Positions 52,023 through 60,896 of a stretch of DNA of 64,000 nt are shown one piece after another. The notes under the pieces were generated by a model. The model saw nothing but the letters and a program-made list of their open reading frames with translations. It did no database searches and was not told the origin of the DNA. How positions within the stretch are numbered: the stretch's first letter is position 1; every line of letters starts with the position of its first letter. The translations under genes and the position numbers were made by a program. The DNA is from Ciceribacter sp. T2.26MG-112.2 (GTDB taxonomy: Bacteria > Pseudomonadota > Alphaproteobacteria > Rhizobiales > Rhizobiaceae), in contig NZ_UEYQ01000001.1 of assembly GCF_900492205.1 (NCBI RefSeq), forward strand, positions 490,001-554,000. The letters run 5' to 3'.

Positions 52023-53132
52023 ATGGCGAAAGTAGAACTGCGGGACGTCTGGAAGAAGTTCGGCAATGTCGAGGTCATCAAGGGGGTCAGCATCGACCTC
52101 GATGACGGCGAGTTCGTCGTGCTTGTCGGACCTTCGGGCTGTGGCAAGTCGACCCTGCTCAACTTGATCGCCGGGCTCGAGACCCTGACCAGCGGCGAGA
52201 TTCGCATCGGCGACACGCTGGTGAACGACGTGCCGCCGAAGGACCGGAACATCGCCATGGTTTTCCAGTCCTACGCGCTCTATCCGACCAAGACCGTTGA
52301 GGAGAACATCACCTTCGGCATGCAGACCCGTGGCGTCGATCGCGCAGTGCAGGACAAGGCGCTCGCCGACGTCTCCCAGCTCCTGCACATCGAGCAGCTG
52401 CTGGACCGCAAACCCGGGCAGTTGTCCGGCGGCCAGCGCCAGCGCGTCGCCATGGGCCGCGCCCTCGTGCGCAATCCGGACGTCTTCCTGTTCGATGAGC
52501 CGCTTTCCAACCTCGACGCCAAGCTGCGCATCGAAATGCGCACGGAAGTGAAGAAACTGCATCTGCGCCTCGGCAAGACCATCGTCTACGTCACCCACGA
52601 CCAGATCGAGGCGATGACGCTCGCCTCTCGCATTGCCGTGATGGACAACGGCCATGTCCGCCAGTTCGGCACGCCCGAGGAGATCTATGAAAACCCCGTC
52701 GACCTCTTCGTCGCCGGCTTCATGGGCTCGCCGTCGATGAACATCGTCAAGGGTAAGGTGGTCAACGAGGATGGCTATGCCATCACCGTCACCGACGAAG
52801 AGGGAACGATCCGCTTTCCGCTCGGGCCGGAACAGGCGGCAAAGGTCAAGGGGCTGGAGGGCGAGGAGATCCATCTCGGTCTTCGCCCCGAGACGATCAC
52901 CCATGTCGGCGCCCACGGCGCGCCGCAATCCGACCTTTTCGTCTTCGAACGCGCGGTCGACGTGGTCGAGCCGACTGGACCGGACACGATGCTGGTCTTC
53001 ACGCTCGGCGGCATGGAGGCGATCGCGCGGGTCAGGCCCGAAGAGCGCGTCAAGCCGGGCGAGACGTTCCGCTTCGAGGTCAACATGGGCAAGGCCAAAC
53101 TGTTCGACGGAAAGACCGGCATGCGGCTATGA
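52023..53132 (+). CDS. Sugar ABC transporter ATPase (MalK/UgpC type)
   Basis: A 369-residue ATP-binding subunit with Walker A GPSGCGKST, Q-loop MVFQSYALYP, signature LSGGQRQRVAMGRAL, Walker B VFLFDEPLSNLD and the H-loop YVTHDQ. A C-terminal regulatory TOBE/OB region (about 240-369) follows. It starts four bases after the permease stop and powers the sugar importer. Confidence 0.95.
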   Translation: MAKVELRDVWKKFGNVEVIKGVSIDLDDGEFVVLVGPSGCGKSTLLNLIAGLETLTSGEIRIGDTLVNDVPPKDRNIAMVFQSYALYPTKTVEENITFGMQTRGVDRAVQDKALADVSQLLHIEQLLDRKPGQLSGGQRQRVAMGRALVRNPDVFLFDEPLSNLDAKLRIEMRTEVKKLHLRLGKTIVYVTHDQIEAMTLASRIAVMDNGHVRQFGTPEEIYENPVDLFVAGFMGSPSMNIVKGKVVNEDGYAITVTDEEGTIRFPLGPEQAAKVKGLEGEEIHLGLRPETITHVGAHGAPQSDLFVFERAVDVVEPTGPDTMLVFTLGGMEAIARVRPEERVKPGETFRFEVNMGKAKLFDGKTGMRL

Positions 53133-53159
53133 GGCATCGACCAAGCGGCCGGGCGAAGC

Positions 53160-54083
53160 TCAGCCCTTGTTCGCCTCATAGAGCGCCAGCACGTCCGCAC
53201 GACGGCAGAGTTCCGTTCCCGATGTCATGACGGCCGCAGCACCGGCCGCCAGGCCGAAGCGGAAAGCCTCGCCGATCTCGTGACCCTCGGCCAGTGACCA
53301 GGTCATCGCGGCGACGAAGCTATCGCCTGCGCCGACCGCCGACTGAACCGGCACCTCGATCGCCGGCACGCGCTGGATCGTTTCGGCTCCAACGAGGATC
53401 GCACCGTCGCCACCGAGCGTGACAGCGATATAGTCTGCAGCCCCGCTGCGCACGACGGCCTGCGCGGCGGAACCCGCATTGTCGTGATCGATCTCCTGCC
53501 CGACAAAGCTCGCCAGTTCGCCGAGGCTCGGCTTGACGAGGAAGACTTTCGACTTCGACAGCGTCTCATGCAGAGCCTCGCCGGACGTGTCGAGGATCAG
53601 GCGGGCTTTCTTGGCCGCCGCGATTGCGGCCATGCGTGCATAGGTGCCGTCACCGACACCGCGCGGCAGGCTGCCGCTGGCGACGATATAATCCGCATCC
53701 GTGTTTTCCAGAAGGTCGAAGACCGGCGCCAGTTCCGCCTCGGTGACCTGCGGCCCCTCGGGCACGAAGCGATATTCGAGATTTGTGGAGAGCTCGCGCA
53801 CATTGTAGGCTACCCGGACCGGGTCGTGAATTGGAAACGCATGCTGGCGGATGCCCAATGGCTTCAACATGGCTTCCAGCAGGGTTCCCGTGGCACCGCC
53901 GGAAAGATAAAGCAGTTCACAATTGCCGCCGAGCTCGACGATGACGCGCGCCACATTGATGCCGCCGCCGCCGGCATGCTGGCGCTGGTTATGGGTGCGG
54001 GTCTTGTGAGTGTGACGCACCTTGTCAGCGTCACTGGAAATATCGATGGCGGGATTGAGCGCGATGGAGAGAATTTTCGACAT
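53160..54083 (-). CDS. pfkB: PfkB-family sugar kinase (6-phosphofructokinase/1-phosphofructokinase type)
   Basis: A 307-residue ribokinase-family enzyme starting MSKILSIALNPAIDIS. Substrate-side glycines (QHAGGGGINVARVI), a helical lid, and the C-terminal signature QSAVGAGDSFVAAMTW with the catalytic aspartate place it in the hexose-phosphate kinase branch (PfkB/FruK/LacC). It likely phosphorylates a fructose or tagatose phosphate. It converges on the sugar ABC operon, 27 bases apart. The exact substrate is not determined. Confidence 0.88.
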   Translation of the reverse strand: MSKILSIALNPAIDISSDADKVRHTHKTRTHNQRQHAGGGGINVARVIVELGGNCELLYLSGGATGTLLEAMLKPLGIRQHAFPIHDPVRVAYNVRELSTNLEYRFVPEGPQVTEAELAPVFDLLENTDADYIVASGSLPRGVGDGTYARMAAIAAAKKARLILDTSGEALHETLSKSKVFLVKPSLGELASFVGQEIDHDNAGSAAQAVVRSGAADYIAVTLGGDGAILVGAETIQRVPAIEVPVQSAVGAGDSFVAAMTWSLAEGHEIGEAFRFGLAAGAAAVMTSGTELCRRADVLALYEANKG

Positions 54084-54323
54084 GCCCGAGCCTAGCGTCC
54101 CTTCATGACAGATCCAAGAAATTGTTTGCACCCCCCAACGGAAGGCTGAGCCATAGCGCCGGTCCCTTGGACAGGGCAAGACGGGGCCCCATGACCGGTC
54201 CGCTCGGGAAGACTTGACACAGTGTCTCGTTTAAACGGTTGTCTTTGCCAAGCCGCACATTACCTTTGCGGAAAATCGTTGCGGGCGCTCTGATAGACCC
54301 GGGCGCAGAACACAGGAAGATAT
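54084..54323. other. Intergenic region pfkB / riboflavin synthase with two adjacent palindromes
   Basis: This 240-base divergent gap holds GACACAGTGTC (54216-54226) and CGTTTAAACG (54228-54237) side by side, preceded by TTGA of a possible -35. No FMN riboswitch is visible ahead of the riboflavin synthase gene. Confidence 0.5.
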
Positions 54324-54944
54324 ATGTATACCGGTATCGTTCAGGCGGTTGCTCCCGTCGTCAACATAACCCGTCATGACGGTTACACCGAATTCCACAT
54401 CGCGTTTCCCGAACGCCTTGTCGAAGGCTTGCAGATCGGCGGCAGCGTCTCGGTCGAGGGCGTGTGCCTGTCGGCGACGTCGATCGACGGGACGACCGTG
54501 ACCTTCGATGCCATGGATGCGACCCTGGAACGCACCAATCTGGGCGATCTGACCATCGGCGACAGCGTCAACATCGAACGCTCGGCCAAGCCTACGGATG
54601 AAAACGGTGGCCACGCGATCGCCGGCCACATTGCCACCACAGCCACACTTGTCGCGGCCAAAAGCGAGATGCCGGGCGCCTTCATTCGTTTCGCCGTGCC
54701 GCAGGACTGGGCCAAATATATTTTCCCCCGCGGTTTTCTCGCCGTCAACGGCGCCAGCCTCACGGTTGCGGAAGCCGAGGGCGACGTCTTTCAGATCAAT
54801 CTCATTCCGGAAACGCTGCGGCAGACGACATTTCCGCGCTACAAGCCGGGAGACAGGTTGAACATCGAGGTCGATCACCAGACGATGGTCATGGTCGATG
54901 TCGTCGAGCGCACGCTGACGCGGCTCCTCGACAAGCGCCCGTGA
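54324..54944 (+). CDS. ribE: Riboflavin synthase, alpha chain
   Basis: A 206-residue protein made of two lumazine-binding barrels. Barrel 1 has MYTGIVQAV and GDSVNIERSAK; barrel 2 has GGHAIAGHIATTATLV, GFLAVNGASLTV and LIPETLRQTT. It matches the E. coli RibC/RibE subtype along its length. It dismutates two dimethyl-ribityl-lumazines to riboflavin. Residue 2 is Tyr where E. coli has a functionally important Phe, and barrel 1 reads VEGVCLSA where NGCCLTV-like sequence is usual. It is monocistronic, away from other rib genes. GGAAGAT precedes the ATG. A lumazine-binding paralogue is the alternative. Confidence 0.87.
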   Translation: MYTGIVQAVAPVVNITRHDGYTEFHIAFPERLVEGLQIGGSVSVEGVCLSATSIDGTTVTFDAMDATLERTNLGDLTIGDSVNIERSAKPTDENGGHAIAGHIATTATLVAAKSEMPGAFIRFAVPQDWAKYIFPRGFLAVNGASLTVAEAEGDVFQINLIPETLRQTTFPRYKPGDRLNIEVDHQTMVMVDVVERTLTRLLDKRP

Positions 54945-54963
54945 GGCTCCCCGGCCAGTGCCT

Positions 54964-55356
54964 TCAATGGCTCGGGCGCAGAGATATCCAGGGGCGGTCG
55001 CTGATCAAGGAGACAAGCACCTTGAAGTAGTCGGCGGGCTTCTGCGCGCAAAGGCCGGCCGGAATGCCCTTCGCGGCGATTTCGGCAAGCGGCGAGCCCG
55101 ATACGATGCGAAAGGGAATGCTCCTCTTGCGCAACTCGTCGACGATCGGCGTGACCGCACCGTCGCGCACCTGAAAGTCAAGGATGGCCGCCGAAATATG
55201 CTCGTTCTCGAGAATATCCAGCGCATCGTGCACCGTCTCCGCCGTCACGACGTTGACACCGGCGCGCGAAACGCTGTCCGCGGCATCCATGGAAATAAAC
55301 ACGTCGTCTTCGACGATGAGGATTGTATCAGTCTGAATAGCATTCTTGAGCGGCAT
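54964..55356 (-). CDS. Single-domain response regulator
   Basis: A 130-residue receiver domain without an output domain. ILIVEDDVFISMD supplies the acidic pocket and AAILDFQVRDG the phospho-acceptor aspartate; VSGSPL and AQKPAD hold the Thr/Ser and Lys positions. AAGGAG precedes the ATG at 55356; the longer frame back to 55959 is antisense to the neighbouring gene. No kinase is adjacent. It lies next to probable general-stress genes, where small receivers sometimes act in phosphorelays. Confidence 0.88.
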   Translation of the reverse strand: MPLKNAIQTDTILIVEDDVFISMDAADSVSRAGVNVVTAETVHDALDILENEHISAAILDFQVRDGAVTPIVDELRKRSIPFRIVSGSPLAEIAAKGIPAGLCAQKPADYFKVLVSLISDRPWISLRPSH

Positions 55357-55519
55357 GGCTTTACTCCTTTGACCGCACAACGCATGCAACTCGAAGTTTG
55401 TTTCAGTTTTGAACAAAACTGGAAAAACTTGGTAAACAAAGTCTTTCTTTCGACCAACCCACACGGATCGTCTTAACCGGCGCGCTTCATCTTCGCGCGG
55501 CATATCGTCGACTGCCGAT

Positions 55520-55544
55520 GGAACCTGTCGACCATCCAGGCGTT
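55520..55544 (+). promoter_or_regulatory. EcfG-type general stress promoter (GGAAC-N16-CGTT)
   Basis: GGAAC at 55520-55524 and CGTT at 55541-55544 are separated by exactly 16 bases. This is the alphaproteobacterial general-stress sigma (EcfG/RpoE2) consensus. It lies 31 bases before the ATG at 55576, a fitting distance. Confidence 0.75.
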
Positions 55545-55575
55545 CTTCTCCGGATTGCCAAGATGGAGAACTGCC

Positions 55576-55962
55576 ATGCAGATCATTGATACACAGATTC
55601 ACGAAGACATGGGCGGCGTGCCCGGCTTTACCGTCGAATTCGTCGGTGACGGTGGCGAAGTCGTCTCGGTGCGGATGAAACAGGGCCAGAGCGGCGAACT
55701 GAGCCGTGACAACGCACTTGAAAAGGCGCGTGCCCTGCTGGTGCAGGTCGGCTCCTTCGACGGAAACACGGCAAAGGGCCATGAACGCGCGCCGTCGCAG
55801 GACGGCGACGAAACGGTGTCCGACGCCGTGCTCAGCGCCCGTCGCGCTCAGGACGAATCGGAACTGGAATCGCAGGTCGACGAAGGCCTGATCGATACCT
55901 TCCCCGCCAGCGACCCGGTTTCGGCGACCTATTCCTCGACCGCCGGCGCCAATCGCCATTAA
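55576..55962 (+). CDS. Small conserved protein, probably stress induced
   Basis: A 128-residue soluble acidic protein. The N-terminal half (QIIDTQIHEDMGGVPGF) is of unknown type. The C-terminus VDEGLIDTFPASDPVSATYS carries the FPASDP motif that I know from several small rhizobial stress-associated proteins. It sits directly behind an EcfG-type promoter, so it is likely part of the general stress response. No enzymatic motif is seen. Confidence 0.8.
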   Translation: MQIIDTQIHEDMGGVPGFTVEFVGDGGEVVSVRMKQGQSGELSRDNALEKARALLVQVGSFDGNTAKGHERAPSQDGDETVSDAVLSARRAQDESELESQVDEGLIDTFPASDPVSATYSSTAGANRH

Positions 55963-56062
55963 GGCGCGCCTCGACGAATGACGAAAGGACGTGTCGGCAC
56001 CGCCGACGCGTCCTCTACCGTTTCAAGGCGACAGCCATGCGTCCCCCTGCAGGAACCCGCCC

Positions 56063-56548
56063 ATGCCGGAACTCGATCCCTATTTCGCCACGCAGACCAC
56101 CTTGCCACTCTCGGTAATCGTCATGAGGCTGCTGATCGCCATGGTCTGTGGCGCAGCGATCGGCTTCGAACGCGAGCGCAAGAATACGGCCGCGGGGCTT
56201 CGCACCCATATCCTGGTCTGCCTTTCCAGCGCCATCGTCGCCATCCTCACCATCGAGATCGCCCATCATTCCGCGTTCCAGGGCCAGTCGGCCCGCGTCG
56301 ATCCGCTTCGCCTGATCGAGGCCATCACCGCTGGCGTCGCGTTCCTGGCAGCCGGCATGATCGTATTCTCCAAGGGAGAGGTTCGCGGCCTCACGACCGG
56401 TGCCGGCCTATGGTTTTCCGGCGCGATCGGTCTTTCCGCAGGCCTCGGCTTCTGGCATGTCAGCCTGGTTGCCACAGCCATGGCCCTCATCGTGCTCTGG
56501 CTTCTTCAGGGGCTCGGCGCGCTCATTGCGCCGAACGACGCCGACTAA
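56063..56548 (+). CDS. MgtC/SapB family membrane protein
   Basis: A 161-residue protein with about four to five transmembrane helices. The family block GAAIGFERERKNTAAGLRTH is clear, followed by ITAGVAFLAAGMI and a short C-terminus without the ACT-like domain of true MgtC. Relatives influence adaptation to low magnesium or modulate ATP synthase. GCAGGAA precedes the ATG at 56063. Confidence 0.9.
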   Translation: MPELDPYFATQTTLPLSVIVMRLLIAMVCGAAIGFERERKNTAAGLRTHILVCLSSAIVAILTIEIAHHSAFQGQSARVDPLRLIEAITAGVAFLAAGMIVFSKGEVRGLTTGAGLWFSGAIGLSAGLGFWHVSLVATAMALIVLWLLQGLGALIAPNDAD

Positions 56549-56606
56549 CGCTAAAGTAGAAAGCCGAAGTTCGGGCACTCTTCGACGGTCGTCAGGCTTG
56601 GCGTTT

Positions 56607-57389
56607 TCAGCGCAACAGACTCTGGCCACCGTCGATCCAGACCGGCGTACCGGTGATATGCCGCGCGCGGTCGGAGACGAGGAACGCAATGACCTCGGCC
56701 ACGTCAGCAGCCTCCCCCGGTTTTCCCCCCGTCAGCGGAATATCGCCCTCCGGAAAATGAACGGGAACCTCGGTATCCTCGCGACTGCGGATCTGGGTGT
56801 TGTCATCAATCGACGTGGAAATGGCACCGGGACAGACCGCGTTGATCCGGATGTGGTCATCCCCGAGTTCCAGCGCCAATTGTTGCACCATGGCGAGTTG
56901 GGCCGCCTTTGTGGCGGAATAGGCCGTCGCCCCCGGCGACGTGAAGGTCCGGGTCCCATTGATCGACGACACGACGACGATCGACCCACCACCCGTTTTC
57001 TTGAGCTTCGGCACCGCATGGTGCAGCGTGAGGTAAGTGCCGCGCAGATTGACCGAAATCGTCTGGTCGAATTCTTCCGGTCTCAGTTCATCGATGGGTG
57101 CCCAGGTGCCATTGATGCCGGCATTGGCAACGACCATGTCCAGACGCCCCGCGGCCGACCACAGGCCTTCGACGGCATCACGCATCGCTGTCTCATCGCT
57201 GATGTCGGCGACAAGAACTCGCCCCTCGCCGCCCGCCGTCTGGATGGCGAGCAGGACCTCCTGCAATTCGTCCTCGGTTCGGCCCAGAAGGCCGACGAAG
57301 GCGCCGCGCGCGGCAAACATCATTGCCGAAGCCTTGCCGATGCCCGAACCGGCGCCTGTCACCAGCGCCACCTTGCCGTGAAACTCCAT
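56607..57389 (-). CDS. Short-chain dehydrogenase/reductase
   Basis: A 260-residue classical SDR. The cofactor motif is VTGAGSGIGKA (TGxxxGxG), NAG occurs in VVANAGINGTW, and the active site is Ser in VVSSINGTRTF with YSATKAA (YxxxK). The C-terminal VSDRARHITGTPVWIDGGQS is usual. It is an NAD(P)-dependent oxidoreductase with unknown substrate. It lies just upstream of the DUF3008 gene's end on the same strand (26 bases). Confidence 0.93.
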   Translation of the reverse strand: MEFHGKVALVTGAGSGIGKASAMMFAARGAFVGLLGRTEDELQEVLLAIQTAGGEGRVLVADISDETAMRDAVEGLWSAAGRLDMVVANAGINGTWAPIDELRPEEFDQTISVNLRGTYLTLHHAVPKLKKTGGGSIVVVSSINGTRTFTSPGATAYSATKAAQLAMVQQLALELGDDHIRINAVCPGAISTSIDDNTQIRSREDTEVPVHFPEGDIPLTGGKPGEAADVAEVIAFLVSDRARHITGTPVWIDGGQSLLR

Positions 57390-57415
57390 CTCGTCCCCCT
57401 GGTTCTGATCGCCGT

Positions 57416-57604
57416 CTATCTGCCGGAAACGTGTTCCGGCTTGCCCTTGCGTTTGATGGAAGCGAGCTCTTCGAGTTCGTCTTCGGTCATGGACTTGGCC
57501 ATGTCCCTTGAGGCCCCCTTCAGCTCACTCTTTTTCGTTTCGCCTCGCTGGGCAGAAAGCGCCGCGCCCGCGGCCTTTTGCTGCGCCTTGGATTTTGCCG
57601 GCAT
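57416..57604 (-). CDS. DUF3008 small stress-type protein
   Basis: A 62-residue, highly charged protein starting MPAKSKAQQKAAGAALSA and ending in a Lys/Glu-rich tail, which is the DUF3008 family. AGAGGAG lies upstream of the ATG. A near-consensus EcfG promoter (57650-57674, minus strand) precedes it, suggesting general-stress control and perhaps co-transcription into the SDR gene. Function unknown; small size and charge suggest a disordered, nucleic-acid or protein-protecting role, which is speculation. Confidence 0.85.
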   Translation of the reverse strand: MPAKSKAQQKAAGAALSAQRGETKKSELKGASRDMAKSMTEDELEELASIKRKGKPEHVSGR

Positions 57605-57649
57605 GTCGATCTCCTCTTTGCCACGCGCGTGCTGCGCGACCACCCGATC

Positions 57650-57674
57650 AACCCTGTCGCCGCAACAAAGTTCC
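57650..57674 (-). promoter_or_regulatory. EcfG-like promoter of the DUF3008 gene (GGAAC-N16-GGTT)
   Basis: On the minus strand GGAAC (57674-57670) and GGTT (57653-57650) are 16 bases apart. That is one mismatch from GGAAC-N16-CGTT, about 46 bases upstream of the start codon. Confidence 0.55.
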
Positions 57675-57774
57675 GGCATCCCTCCCCTCTTTCGAGGCGG
57701 AGGGAACAAAATGCCGCACTGCGGAATTGAGAGGCGCGATCTCGCACTCCTCTCTCCGCCAAAGGAAAATCACG

Positions 57775-59853
57775 ATGGATGCCCGCAGCACGAATTTCGC
57801 AGTGGAGCCCGGCGAATTCCACACACTCGGCGCGCGTTTCGACGGAGAGGGCACCAACTTTGCGCTCTTCTCGGCGCATGCCGAGCGGGTCGAGCTCTGC
57901 CTCTACGACGAGGACGGCAAGACCGAGATCGCCCGCGTCGACCTACCGGAATATACGAACGAGGTCTGGCACGGCTACCTGCCGGGCATCAAGCCCGGCA
58001 TGCTCTACGGTTACCGCGTCCACGGCCCCTATGACCCCGCCAACGGCCACCGCTTCAATCCGAACAAGCTTCTGCTTGACCCCTATGGGCGAGAGATCGT
58101 TGGCGACATCACCTGGACCAAGGGGCATTTCGGCTACGATATCGACAGTGGCGAGAAGGACCTGTCCTTCAGCACGCTGGACAACGGTTCGGACATGCCG
58201 AAGTGCAGGGTCATCGATCCACGGATCAGTCGCGAATACAATGGTTCCCCCAACATCCACTGGGCGGATACCATCGTCTACGAAACACATGTGAAGGGCT
58301 TCACCAAGCTCAACCCGGCCATCCCGCAAGACTTGCGCGGCACATTCGAGGGCCTGGGCCACAAGGCCGCCGTCGACTATGTGAAGAGCCTCGGAATCAC
58401 CTCGGTCGAACTCCTGCCGATCCATGCCTTTCCTGATGACAGTCACCTTCTGGAAAAGGGCCTGCGAAACTATTGGGGCTACAACACGATCGGCTTCTTT
58501 GCCCCGGCGACGCGCTATTATGGCCCAAAAGGCCTGACCGGCTTCAGAGACATGGTGCGCGCCTTCCACGATGCGGGGATCGAAGTCATCCTGGACGTCG
58601 TCTACAACCACACCGCCGAGGGCAATGAACTCGGGCCGACGCTGTCCTTCAAGGGCATCGACAATTTCTCCTACTACCGCACCCTGCCCGACAATCACCG
58701 TTATTACATCAACGACACCGGCACCGGAAACACCGTCAACACTTCCCATCCGCGCGTGCTGCAGATGGTGATGGACAGCCTGCGCTACTGGGCCGAAGAA
58801 ATGCATGTCGACGGTTTTCGCTTCGACCTCGGCACGATCCTTGGGCGCGAGCCTGAGGGTTTCGACCAGCGCGGGGGCTTTTTCGATGCCGTCACGCAGG
58901 ATCCGGTTCTGTCGAAGGTCAAGTTGATCGGCGAGCCGTGGGACATCGGTCCCGGCGGCTATCAGGTCGGCGGTTTCCCGCCCGGCTGGGCGGAGTGGAA
59001 CGACAAGTACCGCGACTCGACCCGGGACTACTGGCTGAACGGGGATAATTGCGCACCGGATTTCGCTGCCCGTCTATTGGGTTCAGGCGACATCTACGAT
59101 CTGCGCGGACGTCGCCCTTGGTCCAGCATCAACTTCATCACCGCCCATGACGGCTTCACCCTCAACGATCTCGTCTCCTATGACGGCAAGCACAACGAGG
59201 CCAACGGCGAAGACAACAATGACGGCCACAACGACAACCGCAGCCACAACTACGGCGTCGAAGGCCCGACGGAAGACGAAGGCATCAACGCTTTTCGCGC
59301 GCGGCAGAAGCGCAATTTTCTGGCGACGCTGCTCTTCTCGCACGGGACGCCGATGCTGCTCGCAGGCGACGAATTCGGCCGGTCGCAAATGGGCAACAAC
59401 AACGGCTACTGCCAGGACAGCGAAATCAGTTGGCTGCATTGGGAAAACCTGCCGGAAGGCTGCGAAGCGCTGCGCGATTTCACCCGCCGCCTGATTGCCC
59501 TCCGAAAGCAGCAGCCATTGCTGCGTCGCGCAAGCTGGCGCGATGGAATGGCGATCGACTGGTTCAACGTGAAGGGAGGATCTCAGCGTCCCGAGCATTG
59601 GCTCGACGGAAATCCCCTTGCCTTGAAGCTCGGGCGCGATGACCTGGCCGAAATCGAAGGGGTCTGGAGCGAAATTCTCATTCTGTTCAACCCTGTCGAT
59701 GCGGATATGACCTTCAGACTGCCGAAGACAAGCGGTGGTGACTGGCGGCTCGCTTTGACGACGGTCGACCCGAATGGCCACGGCGACATCGTCGCGGAGG
59801 GTCATGACCTGACCCTTGCGCCACGTTCACTCGCCCTGTTGTACCGCGTCTGA
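57775..59853 (+). CDS. glgX: Glycogen debranching enzyme (isoamylase type)
   Basis: A 692-residue GH13 enzyme. An N-terminal CBM48-like domain (GTNFALFSAHAERVELCLYD) is followed by the barrel. The catalytic residues are Asp351 (VDGFRFDLG), Glu387 (IGEPWD) and Asp459 (TAHDGF), at nearly the same spacing I recall for E. coli GlgX; EVILDVVYNHTAEGNE is another signature. It cuts alpha-1,6 branches of phosphorylase-trimmed glycogen. AAAGGAAA precedes the ATG at 57775. No other glycogen gene is in the window. Confidence 0.95.
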   Translation: MDARSTNFAVEPGEFHTLGARFDGEGTNFALFSAHAERVELCLYDEDGKTEIARVDLPEYTNEVWHGYLPGIKPGMLYGYRVHGPYDPANGHRFNPNKLLLDPYGREIVGDITWTKGHFGYDIDSGEKDLSFSTLDNGSDMPKCRVIDPRISREYNGSPNIHWADTIVYETHVKGFTKLNPAIPQDLRGTFEGLGHKAAVDYVKSLGITSVELLPIHAFPDDSHLLEKGLRNYWGYNTIGFFAPATRYYGPKGLTGFRDMVRAFHDAGIEVILDVVYNHTAEGNELGPTLSFKGIDNFSYYRTLPDNHRYYINDTGTGNTVNTSHPRVLQMVMDSLRYWAEEMHVDGFRFDLGTILGREPEGFDQRGGFFDAVTQDPVLSKVKLIGEPWDIGPGGYQVGGFPPGWAEWNDKYRDSTRDYWLNGDNCAPDFAARLLGSGDIYDLRGRRPWSSINFITAHDGFTLNDLVSYDGKHNEANGEDNNDGHNDNRSHNYGVEGPTEDEGINAFRARQKRNFLATLLFSHGTPMLLAGDEFGRSQMGNNNGYCQDSEISWLHWENLPEGCEALRDFTRRLIALRKQQPLLRRASWRDGMAIDWFNVKGGSQRPEHWLDGNPLALKLGRDDLAEIEGVWSEILILFNPVDADMTFRLPKTSGGDWRLALTTVDPNGHGDIVAEGHDLTLAPRSLALLYRV

Positions 59854-59859
59854 CAAGCC

Positions 59860-59886
59860 GTGGGCGGCGAGTGCCGCCCACCTTTC
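59860..59886 (+). terminator. Terminator of glgX
   Basis: GTGGGCGGC (59860-59868) pairs exactly with GCCGCCCAC (59873-59881) over GAGT, followed by a short CTTTCT. It may serve both convergent genes, though the T-run is weak. Confidence 0.65.
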
Positions 59887-60896
59887 TATGGATGCGAGGC
59901 CTCTGCAATCACTTCGAAGTCGTAGAGCTTGCCGGCCAGCTTCATTCGTCGGGCCGAAATCAGCACGGGAACAGGCTCTCCGGCGGCATTGCGGATATCT
60001 GCCCGTTCACCCGAATAGCCGCCCTCGCAATCGAGCAAGGCAAGGCGCGCCTCGCGTGCGGAATTGTCGATAACCAGACCGGAGGACACCATTTCCTGGC
60101 CGCGGATAGACTCCCATGACTTTCCGACAAGGTCGAGATAGGCCTTGTTGACGCGCACATAGCGCGAACTGTTCTCGCCGATCGTCGAAATCGAGAATGC
60201 CACCGGCGAGAGGTCGAACATGGTCTGGATCAGCGAATCCGCCGTTCCCTCCGCCACGCCCGGATCAGCGGCCAGGCGCTCGATCACAGACAGATCATCG
60301 GACCCCACCAGATCGTGGTCGATCGGCAAGGATGCCTCATCGCGCAAGATGGCCACCAGCCGCCACAGATCGACTTCGTGGAACAGGACCCTGTGGGCCT
60401 CGGCCACCTGGTCCAAGCTGGCGGGCACATTCACAGCGGCCGCCTCGAGCCGATCCTTTTCACCGCCGGATCGGGCCGACACGGCGAGGCCACGAAGGGC
60501 ATCGACGGTCATCTTATGGACAATTTCATAGGCCTGATCGAGCAGTACGCGACGACTGGCCTCCAGCGTATCATCGACCAGGACCATCTCGTCACTGGTC
60601 GGCAGCCGCTCGAGGATACGCCATACCCGCGCCTCATCAGGGCTCTCCCAGGTCGTCGGCTTGCCGCGCGGAGCAAAGCGGATCAGGGCCAGCACGGTCT
60701 CCGTGCCGAACACATCCGGATCGGCGGGACAGTCCGCGCCATCGGTCCCCAAAGCGGTGGCCGTGAGACGGACCGGGCTTCCATTGTCATCGAGGAAGAG
60801 GGACACTTCCCGCACATTGTCCGGAAAGCTCAGCCAGGGATGCTCACGCCTGAATGTGGCAAGGGCGTCCGCATCCAAAACGGCAACGGCATACAT
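59886..60896 (-). CDS. PAS-domain protein with unknown N-terminal region
   Basis: A 336-residue cytoplasmic protein. The C-terminal part (about 225-330) is a PAS sensor domain (MFDLSPVAFSISTIGENSSRYVR-like start, then NKAYLDLVGKSWESIRG and a final beta-sheet). The N-terminal 220 residues are not recognised and contain no kinase, GGDEF or HTH. ACCAGGAGAG precedes the ATG at 60896. It converges on glgX. It probably senses a small molecule or redox state and acts through a partner. Confidence 0.75.
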   Translation of the reverse strand: MYAVAVLDADALATFRREHPWLSFPDNVREVSLFLDDNGSPVRLTATALGTDGADCPADPDVFGTETVLALIRFAPRGKPTTWESPDEARVWRILERLPTSDEMVLVDDTLEASRRVLLDQAYEIVHKMTVDALRGLAVSARSGGEKDRLEAAAVNVPASLDQVAEAHRVLFHEVDLWRLVAILRDEASLPIDHDLVGSDDLSVIERLAADPGVAEGTADSLIQTMFDLSPVAFSISTIGENSSRYVRVNKAYLDLVGKSWESIRGQEMVSSGLVIDNSAREARLALLDCEGGYSGERADIRNAAGEPVPVLISARRMKLAGKLYDFEVIAEASHP

